64,000 nt of DNA from Verrucomicrobiota bacterium (lineage in GTDB: Bacteria; Verrucomicrobiota; Verrucomicrobiia; Chthoniobacterales; Chthoniobacteraceae), in the NCBI GenBank assembly GCA_026398235.1, contig JAPLTE010000123.1:1-64000 (forward strand). The letters run 5' to 3'. The translations under genes and the position numbers were made by a program. Below, piece by piece: positions 34,787-42,715 of the stretch; the stretch's first letter is position 1, and each line of letters begins with the position of its first letter. The notes under the pieces were generated by a model. That model was not told where the DNA came from, ran no database searches, and worked only from the letters and a program-made list of their open reading frames with translations.

Positions 34787-36001
34787 ATGGCCTCCACTGC
34801 GACAAAACCAAGATTCTATCTCACGCTGCTGCTCCTTCTTGCCGCAGGCGGAGGCGGTTGGGGATTTTGGATGCATCGCAACGCAGACGAAGTCCATTAC
34901 CAGACCGTTGCCGTCACGCGCGGCGATCTGACCCAAAGCGTCACCGCCACCGGCACGCTCAACCCGGTGATTAATGTCCAGGTCGGCAGCCAGATTTCCG
35001 GCATTATCCAAAAACTGTTTGCCGACTACAACTCGCCGGTCAAAGCCGGGCAAGTGGTGGCGCAAATCGACCCTGCGACTTACAGTGCGGTGGTCATGCA
35101 AGCCGAAGGCGATCTCGCCAACGCCAGGGCGGAACTGGAACTCGCGCAAATCAACCTCAAGCGCACCCAGGATCTGCGCGAGCGCAACGCCACCCCGCAA
35201 GCAACACTCGACCAAGCCGTCGCGAGCCTCCACCAGGCCGAGGCCATGGTGAAACTCAAAGAAGGCGCTCTGGCGCGGGCCAACGTCGATTTGCAGCGCT
35301 GCACGATCTACTCGCCCATCGACGGGATCGTTATCTCTCGCAGTGTGGATGTCGGTCAGACCGTGGCTGCCAGCATGTCGGCTCCCATCCTCTTCACCAT
35401 CGCCAACGACCTCGCCAAAATGCAGATTGATGCCAATGTGGCAGAGGCTGATGTGGGCAACGTGGAAGTAGGCCAGAGCGTGGAGTTCGCCGTGGATGCC
35501 TATCCCAACCGGACTTTCCAAGGCAAAATCAACCAGGTGCGCAATGCCGCCCTCACCGTGCAGAATGTGGTTAGCTATGATACAGTAATCAGCGTCAGCA
35601 ACGACGACCTGAAGCTCAAACCCGGCATGACGGCCAATGCTTCCATCGCTGTAGCCCACCGCGAGAACGTCCTGAAACTGGGCGGCGCAGCCTTCCGTTT
35701 CCGGCTGCCCGAAACGGAAGTTGCGGCAGGCAAATTCAGCGCAAACAAACCCTCTTTCACGGGCAAAAGGCCGGGGGGCAAAAAATCCGAGCACCGCCTC
35801 GACCGAACCGTCTATCTCCTGCGCGATGGGAAACCCGCGCCGGTGCAAATCAAGACAGGCATCAGCGATGGCATCTTCACCGAAGTGGTTGAGGGACTCA
35901 ACGAAGGAGACCAAGTCATCATCAGTTCCCTCGGGGGCGCTCAAAATGCGTCCACCGTCGCTCCCACGAATCCTTTGGGCGGCGGCATGCGACTGAGGTA
36001 A
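34787..36001 (+). CDS. MacA/HlyD-type periplasmic adaptor subunit
   Basis: 404 residues. An N-terminal anchor (FYLTLLLLLAAGGGGWGFW) precedes the biotinyl-lipoyl half (VTATGTLNPVINVQVGSQISGIIQKLFADYNSPVKAGQVVAQIDP), a coiled-coil hairpin (residues ~105-165), the second lipoyl half (IYSPIDGIVISRSVDVGQTV) and a beta-barrel region (YPNRTFQGKINQVR). This is the adaptor linking an inner membrane ABC unit with TolC, MacA class. 16 bases after tolC and 9 before the ATPase gene. Confidence 0.9.
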   Translation: MASTATKPRFYLTLLLLLAAGGGGWGFWMHRNADEVHYQTVAVTRGDLTQSVTATGTLNPVINVQVGSQISGIIQKLFADYNSPVKAGQVVAQIDPATYSAVVMQAEGDLANARAELELAQINLKRTQDLRERNATPQATLDQAVASLHQAEAMVKLKEGALARANVDLQRCTIYSPIDGIVISRSVDVGQTVAASMSAPILFTIANDLAKMQIDANVAEADVGNVEVGQSVEFAVDAYPNRTFQGKINQVRNAALTVQNVVSYDTVISVSNDDLKLKPGMTANASIAVAHRENVLKLGGAAFRFRLPETEVAAGKFSANKPSFTGKRPGGKKSEHRLDRTVYLLRDGKPAPVQIKTGISDGIFTEVVEGLNEGDQVIISSLGGAQNASTVAPTNPLGGGMRLR

Positions 36002-36009
36002 GCCTCCCC

Positions 36010-36744
36010 ATGACTCCCGTGATCCAACTTGAAGCCGTGGAGAAAACCTACCGCACCGGCGAGGTGGATGTGAGGGCCGTGCGCGAGGTCTCGCTCTCCA
36101 TTCATAAGGGAGAATTCGTAGCGTTCATGGGGTCCAGCGGCTCAGGAAAATCCACGCTCATGAACCTGCTCGGCTGCCTGGACCGACCCACTGGGGGCCG
36201 CTATCTGCTCGACGGCATCGATGTTTCGCGCCTCGACCGGGACGAGCTGGCAACCGTGCGCAACCACAAGCTCGGTTTCGTATTCCAAAGCTTCAATCTC
36301 CTGGCGCGGACCTCCGCCCTTGAAAATGTCGAGCTTCCCCTCCTCTACGCCGGCACGCATTTTTCGTCCCACGAGATGCGCCAACGGGCCGAGCGCGCCC
36401 TTTCCATCGTGGGGCTTTCCGGGCGCAAGGAGCATCACCCCAACGAACTTTCCGGTGGCCAGCAGCAACGCGTGGCCATTGCCCGGGCACTTATCAACGA
36501 CCCGGAAGTGCTGCTCGCCGACGAGCCCACCGGCAATCTCGACAGCCGCACGAGCATTGAAATCATGAGCGTTTTTCAGCGGCTCAATGACGAGGGGATC
36601 ACGATCATCATGGTCACGCACGAGCCGGACATCGCCGCCTATACCAAACGCAACATCGTGATGCGCGACGGCCGCATCCAAAGTGATGAGCTGGTAGCCC
36701 ATCGCACCTTCGGTGAGCAGGAAATGGCAAAGGGGAATAGTTAA
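36010..36744 (+). CDS. MacB/LolD-type ABC transporter ATPase
   Basis: 244 residues. Walker [23 protein letters not shown]-loop [26 protein letters not shown], signature [33 protein letters not shown], switch VTHEPDIA. This is the stand-alone nucleotide-binding subunit of the MacB/FtsX class. The required FtsX-like permease does not follow; the next gene is on the opposite strand 14 bases away. The partner must be encoded elsewhere or has been lost. Confidence 0.9.
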   Translation: MTPVIQLEAVEKTYRTGEVDVRAVREVSLSIHKGEFVAFMGSSGSGKSTLMNLLGCLDRPTGGRYLLDGIDVSRLDRDELATVRNHKLGFVFQSFNLLARTSALENVELPLLYAGTHFSSHEMRQRAERALSIVGLSGRKEHHPNELSGGQQQRVAIARALINDPEVLLADEPTGNLDSRTSIEIMSVFQRLNDEGITIIMVTHEPDIAAYTKRNIVMRDGRIQSDELVAHRTFGEQEMAKGNS

Positions 36745-36757
36745 CCGCCGCGCCGTC

Positions 36758-37234
36758 TCACTCCAAGTTCTGAAGCAGGCATTCCTGCAGGAGCCCGTAC
36801 ACGTGAATTTGTGAAACCGCTAGAGTGCGCTCGCTCTCGGGCGGGTACGGCGCGGTGCGGTTCATATCCGCTTCATCCACCTCGTAGCGCGACGCAAGCA
36901 CCAAGCGGGCCTGGTTGAGCGTATTCAGCCAGGCATCGATGTGGTCGCGCGGAATCGTCCACCCGTCCTCGCCCGCATTCAACGGCTCAAGGTCGGCCTC
37001 AACCGTGGTGGAAGCGTTCTCAAATCCCTCGCGCAATTCCGGGCGCACATAGTCTGCCCATTCCGCGCTCAACCCAGCCTCCTTCCCGGCGGCAGGATCT
37101 GGAAACAAGCGATCTAAAGCGGCCTTGCTCCCTTCCGGGTCCGCAGCCGACGGGATGGCCCGAAACATCGCCGCCAGTGATGCTTCCACATCACTAAAAA
37201 TAAATCCCCCCTCCGCATCGCGTTCGATATTCAC
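36758..37234 (-). CDS. DUF2017 family protein
   Basis: 158 residues, acidic, with no membrane segment. The C-terminal half (PRDHIDAWLNTLNQARLVLASRYEVDEADM...ERTLAVSQIHVYGLLQECLL) fits DUF2017, whose actinobacterial members are placed beside clpS. Here the gene follows clpS by 12 bases on the same strand, in the same order. A link to Clp proteolysis is therefore suggested by context only. Confidence 0.75.
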   Translation of the reverse strand: MNIERDAEGGFIFSDVEASLAAMFRAIPSAADPEGSKAALDRLFPDPAAGKEAGLSAEWADYVRPELREGFENASTTVEADLEPLNAGEDGWTIPRDHIDAWLNTLNQARLVLASRYEVDEADMNRTAPYPPESERTLAVSQIHVYGLLQECLLQNLE

Positions 37235-37246
37235 ATCAATCCCCTT

Positions 37247-37522
37247 TTAAATAGCCCGTTCCATCGTTGCCAGCAGCAGGTAGCCATGGAGCTGCTGCAC
37301 ATAAAGTTCCGCCCGTTCGCGTCCGCCAGACCAAACCACCGAGCGCCCTTTTTGGTGCACCTCCATCATGTGTTGTTCCGCTTTCTCCTTGGAGAAACCG
37401 AATACGCGTCGAAACACCATGGTGACATAACTCATCAGGTTCACGGGATCGTTGTGAACGACAACATTCCAAGGCACGTCCAAGGCGATCTCGGTTTGGG
37501 TTTCGGCTTGCGTTTCGTTCAT
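37247..37522 (-). CDS. clpS: ATP-dependent Clp protease adaptor
   Basis: 91 residues from ATG 37522. The ClpS core is clear: VVVHNDPVNLMSYVTMVFRRVFGFSKEKAEQHMMEVHQKGRSVVWSGGRERAELYVQQLHGY. The NDxxxxMxyV binding pocket and the His of the EVHxxG motif needed for N-degron recognition are present. It delivers N-end-rule substrates to ClpAP. The start overlaps the ybeY stop (ATGA); a longer start at 37540 would overlap ybeY more. Confidence 0.92.
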   Translation of the reverse strand: MNETQAETQTEIALDVPWNVVVHNDPVNLMSYVTMVFRRVFGFSKEKAEQHMMEVHQKGRSVVWSGGRERAELYVQQLHGYLLLATMERAI

Positions 37523-37953
37523 GGGACCTTCTTCAAGCATTCCGTGAGAATCCGCTCCTGGAGCTGCTGCATGCGGGCAGCATCGGCGGGCTCCTTGTCC
37601 TCGTACCCATTCAGATGGAGCAGGCCATGCACAATATAGAGAGCAAGCTCCTCATCCAATGGGCGCCCAAACTGCGCTGCGTTGGCCTGGGCCGTTTCGG
37701 TGCTGAGAACGATTTCTCCATGGTCGAAGGTGATCACATCGGTGGCTCCGGGGATGCCCATGAAATCGCGATGCACGCGGGCGATGGTTGCGTCGGAAAC
37801 CAGCGTCACCTCGACTTCCGGCAAGCGCGGCAACGGCGCCTCCCCGTGGGCGGGATGCCGTAAACATTCCGCAAACGCCACCGGGGCGAAGCGCCGCAGC
37901 CAGGCAAGCGCCACAACGACTTTGTGCTGGCGGTTATGAACAGAGATTTCCAT
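37519..37953 (-). CDS. ybeY: YbeY rRNA maturation endoribonuclease
   Basis: 144 residues. LPEVEVTLVSDATIARVHRDFMGIPGATDVITFDHGEIVLSTETA and the metal site HGLLHLNGYED. The first two His of HxxxHxxxxxH are there, but the usual third His is replaced (GYED where GYDH is common). Similar Asp-ending variants exist in the family, so activity may be kept. YbeY processes the 16S rRNA 3' end and takes part in ribosome quality control. First gene of the ybeY-clpS-DUF2017 operon. Confidence 0.88.
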   Translation of the reverse strand: MEISVHNRQHKVVVALAWLRRFAPVAFAECLRHPAHGEAPLPRLPEVEVTLVSDATIARVHRDFMGIPGATDVITFDHGEIVLSTETAQANAAQFGRPLDEELALYIVHGLLHLNGYEDKEPADAARMQQLQERILTECLKKVP

Positions 37954-38019
37954 GTTGAGCTATCGATTCTCCCAAAGCTTTGGAGAAGAGTCGAGCCGAA
38001 GAACTCCACGCAATCACTC

Positions 38020-40506
38020 TCAGCTTCCCATCACCCGCTGCACAGAGGTGCGCAAGGTCTGAAAACTGACCGGCTTGGTGAGATGCTCAGAAAACCCTGC
38101 ATCAAGGCTCGCCCGGATGTCTTCATCCGTCCCATAGCCACTGAGCGCAATGGCAGGCAAATGGTAGCGTTCCCTCAAAACCTGCATCGTGTCCATCCCG
38201 CTCCCGTCGGGCAGCCCGAGATCGCTCACCAGGAGATCAAAGTGCTGCTCCGAGGCACGTTCCAGCGCGGTTCGCACGCTATTGGCGGTCGTCACCCCAT
38301 AGCCCCACTTCCGCAGGAGCCGCGCCAAAATCCGCAGTGTATCTTCGTGGTCTTCAACCAGGAGGATTCTCCGGGGTTCCATCACCTTTGGCCCGGAAAC
38401 ATCCACGGGGGTCGGTTCCTTCAACAACGGCTCGACCAGCGGCAGTTCTACGGCAAATACGGCCCCCTTATCCTTGCCTTCGCTCACCGCAATCAACGTG
38501 CCCTGGTGCATTTCCACCAACGCCTTGGCAATGCTCAACCCCAAGCCCAGCCCGCCAAAACGCCGGGTTCGGGTCAGCTCGCCCTGCTCAAATGCATCAA
38601 AAATGCGGAGCATCGCGTCCGGCTCGATTCCAATACCCTGGTCGGCAATTTCAATTCGCAGGCGGGGACCGACCAGGAGCGTCCGCACTTCGATCCGCTT
38701 GTGTGCGGGACTGAATTTAATCGCGTTGCTGAATAAATTCCAAAACACCTGCCGCAGTCGTGTCGGATCGGCCCAGACAAAATGCCCGTGAGCCTCCAAT
38801 GCAAAGGAGATTTTGAGGTGCTTGGCGTCAATCGCGCTCTCAAAGATCCCCAGTGCGCTGCGCAAACACGAATGCGCATCCACAGCCTCTGGACGCAGGG
38901 TAATTTTCCCCTGTGCGATGCGGGTCACATCCAAGAGATCATCGATCAAGCGAGCCTCCAACTCCACGTTGCGATGGATCACCTCCAGATCGTCCCGCGC
39001 ACTTTCCGGGAGGTGCTTCATTTCCTCCAAAGCCGTAACGATGGCCAGCACAGGCGTCAACGGGGTCCGCAACTCGTGGCTGAGGATGGCGATAAATTGG
39101 TCCTTGGCCCGGTTGGCGGATTCGGCAGCCTCTTTGGCCCGCTCCAGAGCCTCCCGTGCATGCCGCAAGTCGGTGACATCCTCATAGGTCCCCAAAACCG
39201 CAAAAATCCGGTTCTGTTGGTCGCGCAACGGCATCTTGCTCGTGCGCACCCAGGCAATGCTCCCATCAAAACGCTCCTGAGCCTCCTCGAACCCAATCTT
39301 CGCCACCCCGGTTTCCAAAACGCTACGGTCGTCAGCGCGGAATTTCTCCGCATTTTCCCCGCGCCACGGAAGATCGTTGTCTGTCATTCCCGGAATTGCA
39401 TGCGCATCGGCCAGACCCGCATCCGCCGCAAACGGCTTGTTGCAACCCAGATAAACGGATTGCAAATCCTTCCAAAAAACGCGCTGGGGGATGGTGTCCA
39501 GGATCTGCTGAAGCATCTGCCGCGAATCGTGCAATTCGGTTTCCACTCGTTTGCGCTCCAAAACATTGGCGAGAGCGTCCGTAAAAATCCGCAATCGCCG
39601 GATATCGTCCTGCGACCACGCCATCCGCGTGGTGTACGTGCGCAGCCCGATGCAGCCGGTGACCTGTTCGCCCAGACCGCGGAGCGGCAGAAGCAAAGCC
39701 GATTGCACTCCCTCGCGCTCGTAATATTTTTTTTCGTAAGCCGCTTCAGGGGGGAGTTCCTCCATCGTGGCGATCTGAACGGGTTCGCCCGCCAGCAAGC
39801 GTTGCTCCACCCACATCCGCTGCCCTAGCGGCACATTTTGCTGCATGTCCGTCCGGGGAGGTATTCCTGGCGCATGGGTTTCATACGCCATGCTCCAGCG
39901 CGTCATGTCTTTTGAAATCAGGATGATGAAGGCGGCCTCGGCCCCAATAAAACGGCTCACCTCTTCCAGGCTCCTCTGTATCTGCTCGTCAATGGCCGGG
40001 CCTGTAAACGCGGCGAAGCGGGCGAGAATCCTCGTGATCAGCGTATCAAATTCGGTTTGCCTCAATTGAGCCGCCTCGGCCTGCTTTCGCGGGGTGATGT
40101 CGCGGATAACCGTGGAGGCGCCGATCACATTTCCCGCCGCGTCTTTGAGCGGCGAAACCGTCAGAGAGACATCGAGGCACCGCCCGTTCTTGGCAAGCCG
40201 CACCGTTTCAAAATGGGAAATCCGCTCCCCATTGCGCAAACGACGTAAAATTTCCATCTCCTCCGCCTGACGCTCTTGGGGGATCAACATCAGAACCGAT
40301 TGTCCGATTGCCTCGCTCGCGGTGTAGCCGAAAATCTCTTCCGCCCCCCGATTCCAGGTTTCGATCACCCCCTCAAGGCTCTTGCTGATGATGGCATCCT
40401 CCGAGGAGTCCACAATGGCGGCCAGCCTGGCCGCAATCTGCGCCTCTTGCCTCGCCGTTTCTCTCCCTTCCCTGTGCGGGTGTTTATGTTCTGAGGAAAA
40501 CCCCAT
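38020..40506 (-). CDS. Hybrid sensor histidine kinase (PAS-GAF-PAS-HisKA-HATPase-REC)
   Basis: 828 residues, apparently cytoplasmic with no membrane helix. Order: PAS (~25-140, AIISKSLEGVIETWNRGAEEIFGY), GAF (~165-315), PAS (~335-455, DTIPQRVFWKDLQSVYLG), HisKA (phospho-His in FIAILSHELRTPL), HATPase (NLFSNAIKFSP, IADQGIGIEPDAM, GGLGLGLSIAKALVEMHQG), and receiver (RILLVEDHEDT, acceptor Asp in LLVSDLGLPDGSG, LTKP). The receiver is at the C-terminus, so phosphotransfer to another regulator would need an Hpt protein. Monocistronic; signal unknown. Confidence 0.92.
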   Translation of the reverse strand: MGFSSEHKHPHREGRETARQEAQIAARLAAIVDSSEDAIISKSLEGVIETWNRGAEEIFGYTASEAIGQSVLMLIPQERQAEEMEILRRLRNGERISHFETVRLAKNGRCLDVSLTVSPLKDAAGNVIGASTVIRDITPRKQAEAAQLRQTEFDTLITRILARFAAFTGPAIDEQIQRSLEEVSRFIGAEAAFIILISKDMTRWSMAYETHAPGIPPRTDMQQNVPLGQRMWVEQRLLAGEPVQIATMEELPPEAAYEKKYYEREGVQSALLLPLRGLGEQVTGCIGLRTYTTRMAWSQDDIRRLRIFTDALANVLERKRVETELHDSRQMLQQILDTIPQRVFWKDLQSVYLGCNKPFAADAGLADAHAIPGMTDNDLPWRGENAEKFRADDRSVLETGVAKIGFEEAQERFDGSIAWVRTSKMPLRDQQNRIFAVLGTYEDVTDLRHAREALERAKEAAESANRAKDQFIAILSHELRTPLTPVLAIVTALEEMKHLPESARDDLEVIHRNVELEARLIDDLLDVTRIAQGKITLRPEAVDAHSCLRSALGIFESAIDAKHLKISFALEAHGHFVWADPTRLRQVFWNLFSNAIKFSPAHKRIEVRTLLVGPRLRIEIADQGIGIEPDAMLRIFDAFEQGELTRTRRFGGLGLGLSIAKALVEMHQGTLIAVSEGKDKGAVFAVELPLVEPLLKEPTPVDVSGPKVMEPRRILLVEDHEDTLRILARLLRKWGYGVTTANSVRTALERASEQHFDLLVSDLGLPDGSGMDTMQVLRERYHLPAIALSGYGTDEDIRASLDAGFSEHLTKPVSFQTLRTSVQRVMGS

Positions 40507-40569
40507 ATGCCCCTAATTTCGCCTATGGCCACAGCGCGTCAACCCCGAAGACTGCGCCCCCGACACAAC

Positions 40570-40608
40570 AGAACGGGACCGGGCGTTGCCGCTCGATCCC
40601 GTTCTTTT
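40570..40608 (-). terminator. Hairpin terminator candidate downstream of 40624-41184
   Basis: Perfect 9-bp stem AGAACGGGA (40570-40578) and TCCCGTTCT (40597-40605), 18-base loop. TTTT follows on the plus strand; on the minus strand the tail is GTTGTGT. It fits the end of the minus-strand gene starting at 41184, just before the hybrid kinase gene. Confidence 0.5.
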
Positions 40609-40623
40609 GCCGCAGGGGGAATC

Positions 40624-41184
40624 TTAGCTCCGGCCTGCCACGCTGCGGCGGGGACGCCCCGTTGCATGGCAGTAGGAACCGGTCCGGTCATACGAATAAT
40701 TCACAATGTAATCGTCCGAGCCGACCGCATCCGCAGGAATCGGTTCGGCGGCGTTGGTCGGGTCCAAAATCCACCAGCGACCCTCATTTTTCCACATCAA
40801 CCAGGCATGGCTGATCGTGGAAGTGCGCCGGGCTTTGCCGATCACGTAGCGCAGGTTGTTGGCATCGTTCATGCGACTGGCAAGCCAGAGAGACTTTGCC
40901 TTGCAATCCCCCGAGCGCTTGGAAGCGGTAACCTGGGGCGTCTGGGCCAGATAGGGGGCGTCAAAGACGTATTTGAACGCAAACCCCTGTTTCACCAGCG
41001 CCGCGACGGTGCTGAAGGAGGGAGAGGGGCCGTTGAGCTTCTGCATCACGGCATCCACCGGGGCACGATACGGATCATAAGGAGTGGGCCCAGGCCGACC
41101 ATTGGAAAGATCAGGGCGGGCAACGGCTAAGGTTGCAGTGAAGAGAAGAGCAACAACAGTTAACGGATGTGAGAGTTTCAACAT
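40624..41184 (-). CDS. Exported transglutaminase-like cysteine protein
   Basis: 186 residues from ATG 41184, with a signal peptide (LSHPLTVVALLFTATLAVA). The mature part has the Cys-His-Asp order of the transglutaminase/BTLCP-like fold: Cys in SGDCKAKSLWLASRM, His in ISHAWLMWKNEGRWWILDPTN, Asp in ILDPTN. This suggests a periplasmic peptidase or cross-linking/hydrolase activity, substrate unknown. Single gene, divergent from the alkaline phosphatase-like gene. Confidence 0.65.
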   Translation of the reverse strand: MLKLSHPLTVVALLFTATLAVARPDLSNGRPGPTPYDPYRAPVDAVMQKLNGPSPSFSTVAALVKQGFAFKYVFDAPYLAQTPQVTASKRSGDCKAKSLWLASRMNDANNLRYVIGKARRTSTISHAWLMWKNEGRWWILDPTNAAEPIPADAVGSDDYIVNYSYDRTGSYCHATGRPRRSVAGRS

Positions 41185-41224
41185 TGGTTCGCTAACAGTT
41201 GTAGTGGATTTTACATCAGTCAAT

Positions 41225-41260
41225 CCCCTACCCCAAAATAATCTAAAAAATTTTTAGGGG
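41225..41260. promoter_or_regulatory. Nested palindrome in divergent intergenic region
   Basis: CCCCTA (41225-41230) and TAGGGG (41255-41260) are reverse complements and enclose an AT-rich palindrome CTAAAAA-A-TTTTTAG (41243-41257). It lies in the 211-base gap between two divergent genes, so a regulator site is plausible. TTGAC at 41266 may be a -35 element for the plus-strand gene. The rest of the gap also contains a copy of the GGGAACTCAGCAAA repeat (41336-41349). Confidence 0.3.
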
Positions 41261-41395
41261 TCCGGTTGACGCTTTCACCACCAGGATTCAGGCTCCCTGC
41301 GCCCTCTGCCTTATGCACCCAAGCGCATGAGGACCGGGAACTCAGCAAATCAAGCTTCTCAATGCCGCGATTCCTGCTTTTCTAGAAAACCGCAC

Positions 41396-42697
41396 ATGAA
41401 AATACGCAACCAACTCCTCGCCCTCTTCTGTCTGCTCGTGTTCATCGGGTTTGGATTTTTGTTCTACACCAGCTGGGTCGTTCAGAAACCGTTTGGAATC
41501 ATCCTGTTTGTCACCGACGGCCTGTCCACCAACGCGCTCACCGCCGCACGACTTTACCAGGGAGGGGCAGACTCCCGTTTGAGCGTTGAATCTTTCCCCC
41601 GTCTGGCCCTCCTGCGCAACAGTTCCAATGATTACGCCGTGCCGGACGCCGCAGCCGCAGCCTCTGCAATTGCGACCGGAGTGAAGGGCAATAACCGGGC
41701 CATTGCGACCGATCCGGTCGGCAAACCGCTTCCATCCATCCTCCAATTGGCCCATGACGCAGGAAGAGCTACCGGGATCATCACCACCGGCAATCTCACC
41801 GATGCCACCCCCGCCGCCTTTTATGCCCACGCGACCGATCTCCGCGACACACAGACAATCGCCCTGCAATTTGTGCAGAATAATCTCCTCGACATCACCT
41901 TGGCGGGCGGCATGAACGATTTCACGCCCGAGAGCAAAAGTGGCCAACGTAAAGATGGACGCGATCTCTGGCTGGAATTGCGCAGCAAAGACCATACACT
42001 CGTCCGCAGCAAAGCGGAGCTGGAAAACACCCCCGCATTTCTTTCCCGGCCGCTCACCGGGATCTTTGCCAATGGTAACCTCGCCTTTTCCTCCCAAGTG
42101 GAAAGTGGCAGCCAGCAGCCGTCGCTCCCGGACATGGTCCGCCGGGCCATCCAATTTCTGCAACTCCACCCCAAAGGGTATCTGCTCGTCGTGGATGCCG
42201 CGCTTGTCTCCCGCGCCGCTGAAGAAAATAACGGGGAACGCGTCTTGAGCGAAACTGCCGATTTCGACCGCGCTGTGAAGACCGCGTTGGATTACGCGGG
42301 TGAAAAAACCTTGATCCTGTGCGTCGGCAAAAACGATGTCGGCGGGCTCAGTCTCAACGGTTATCCGCTCAAAGGCGATCACGGCGTGGCCCTGCTTGGA
42401 ACCAATGCCGCAGGTTATCCAGCCATCACCTGGAGCACCGGACCCAATGGACCGCGCCCGAGTGAACCCGTCGCCCAGCCGGTCGCCAGCGGCACGGCCC
42501 CCATTGCCGCCGCCCCGCCCGCGCCCGCAGAAACGCCTTCCCCCGGCGCACAAAAAGAGCCGGCCGCATTTACTGCTCCGCAAGCGATCAGCACCGCACG
42601 CGACATGATCGTCGTCGGCTCCGGCCCCGGCTCGGAACTGCTCAACGGATTCATGGAAAACACGGAGATTTTCCAGATCCTGCAAAAGGGATTATAG
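41396..42697 (+). CDS. Alkaline phosphatase-like protein, apparently catalytically degenerate
   Basis: 433 residues, with an N-terminal membrane anchor or signal (LLALFCLLVFIGFGFLFYTSWVV). The alkaline phosphatase fold is recognisable: GIILFVTDGLSTNALTAARLY (Asp41), AVPDAAAAASAIATGVKGNNRAI and GIITTGNLTDATPAAFYAH. However the nucleophile Ser of the DSAAS motif is Ala85, and the later metal ligands (the DxxxH and DH pairs of E. coli PhoA) are not visible at VVDAALVSRAAEENNG and LILCVGKNDVGG. A Pro/Ala-rich linker occupies residues ~355-400. It may be a non-enzymatic binding protein. Start ATG 41396 is followed by the signal; the frame opens earlier (41327). Confidence 0.7.
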   Translation: MKIRNQLLALFCLLVFIGFGFLFYTSWVVQKPFGIILFVTDGLSTNALTAARLYQGGADSRLSVESFPRLALLRNSSNDYAVPDAAAAASAIATGVKGNNRAIATDPVGKPLPSILQLAHDAGRATGIITTGNLTDATPAAFYAHATDLRDTQTIALQFVQNNLLDITLAGGMNDFTPESKSGQRKDGRDLWLELRSKDHTLVRSKAELENTPAFLSRPLTGIFANGNLAFSSQVESGSQQPSLPDMVRRAIQFLQLHPKGYLLVVDAALVSRAAEENNGERVLSETADFDRAVKTALDYAGEKTLILCVGKNDVGGLSLNGYPLKGDHGVALLGTNAAGYPAITWSTGPNGPRPSEPVAQPVASGTAPIAAAPPAPAETPSPGAQKEPAAFTAPQAISTARDMIVVGSGPGSELLNGFMENTEIFQILQKGL

Positions 42698-42715
42698 CAA
42701 GGGCGGCACTTCGGC

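Noticed and set aside
41342-42685. 447-codon open frame on the minus strand opposite the alkaline phosphatase-like gene
   Set aside because: Considered because the plus-strand protein is degenerate, but the plus frame has clear family motifs and a signal anchor, and the minus frame has none.
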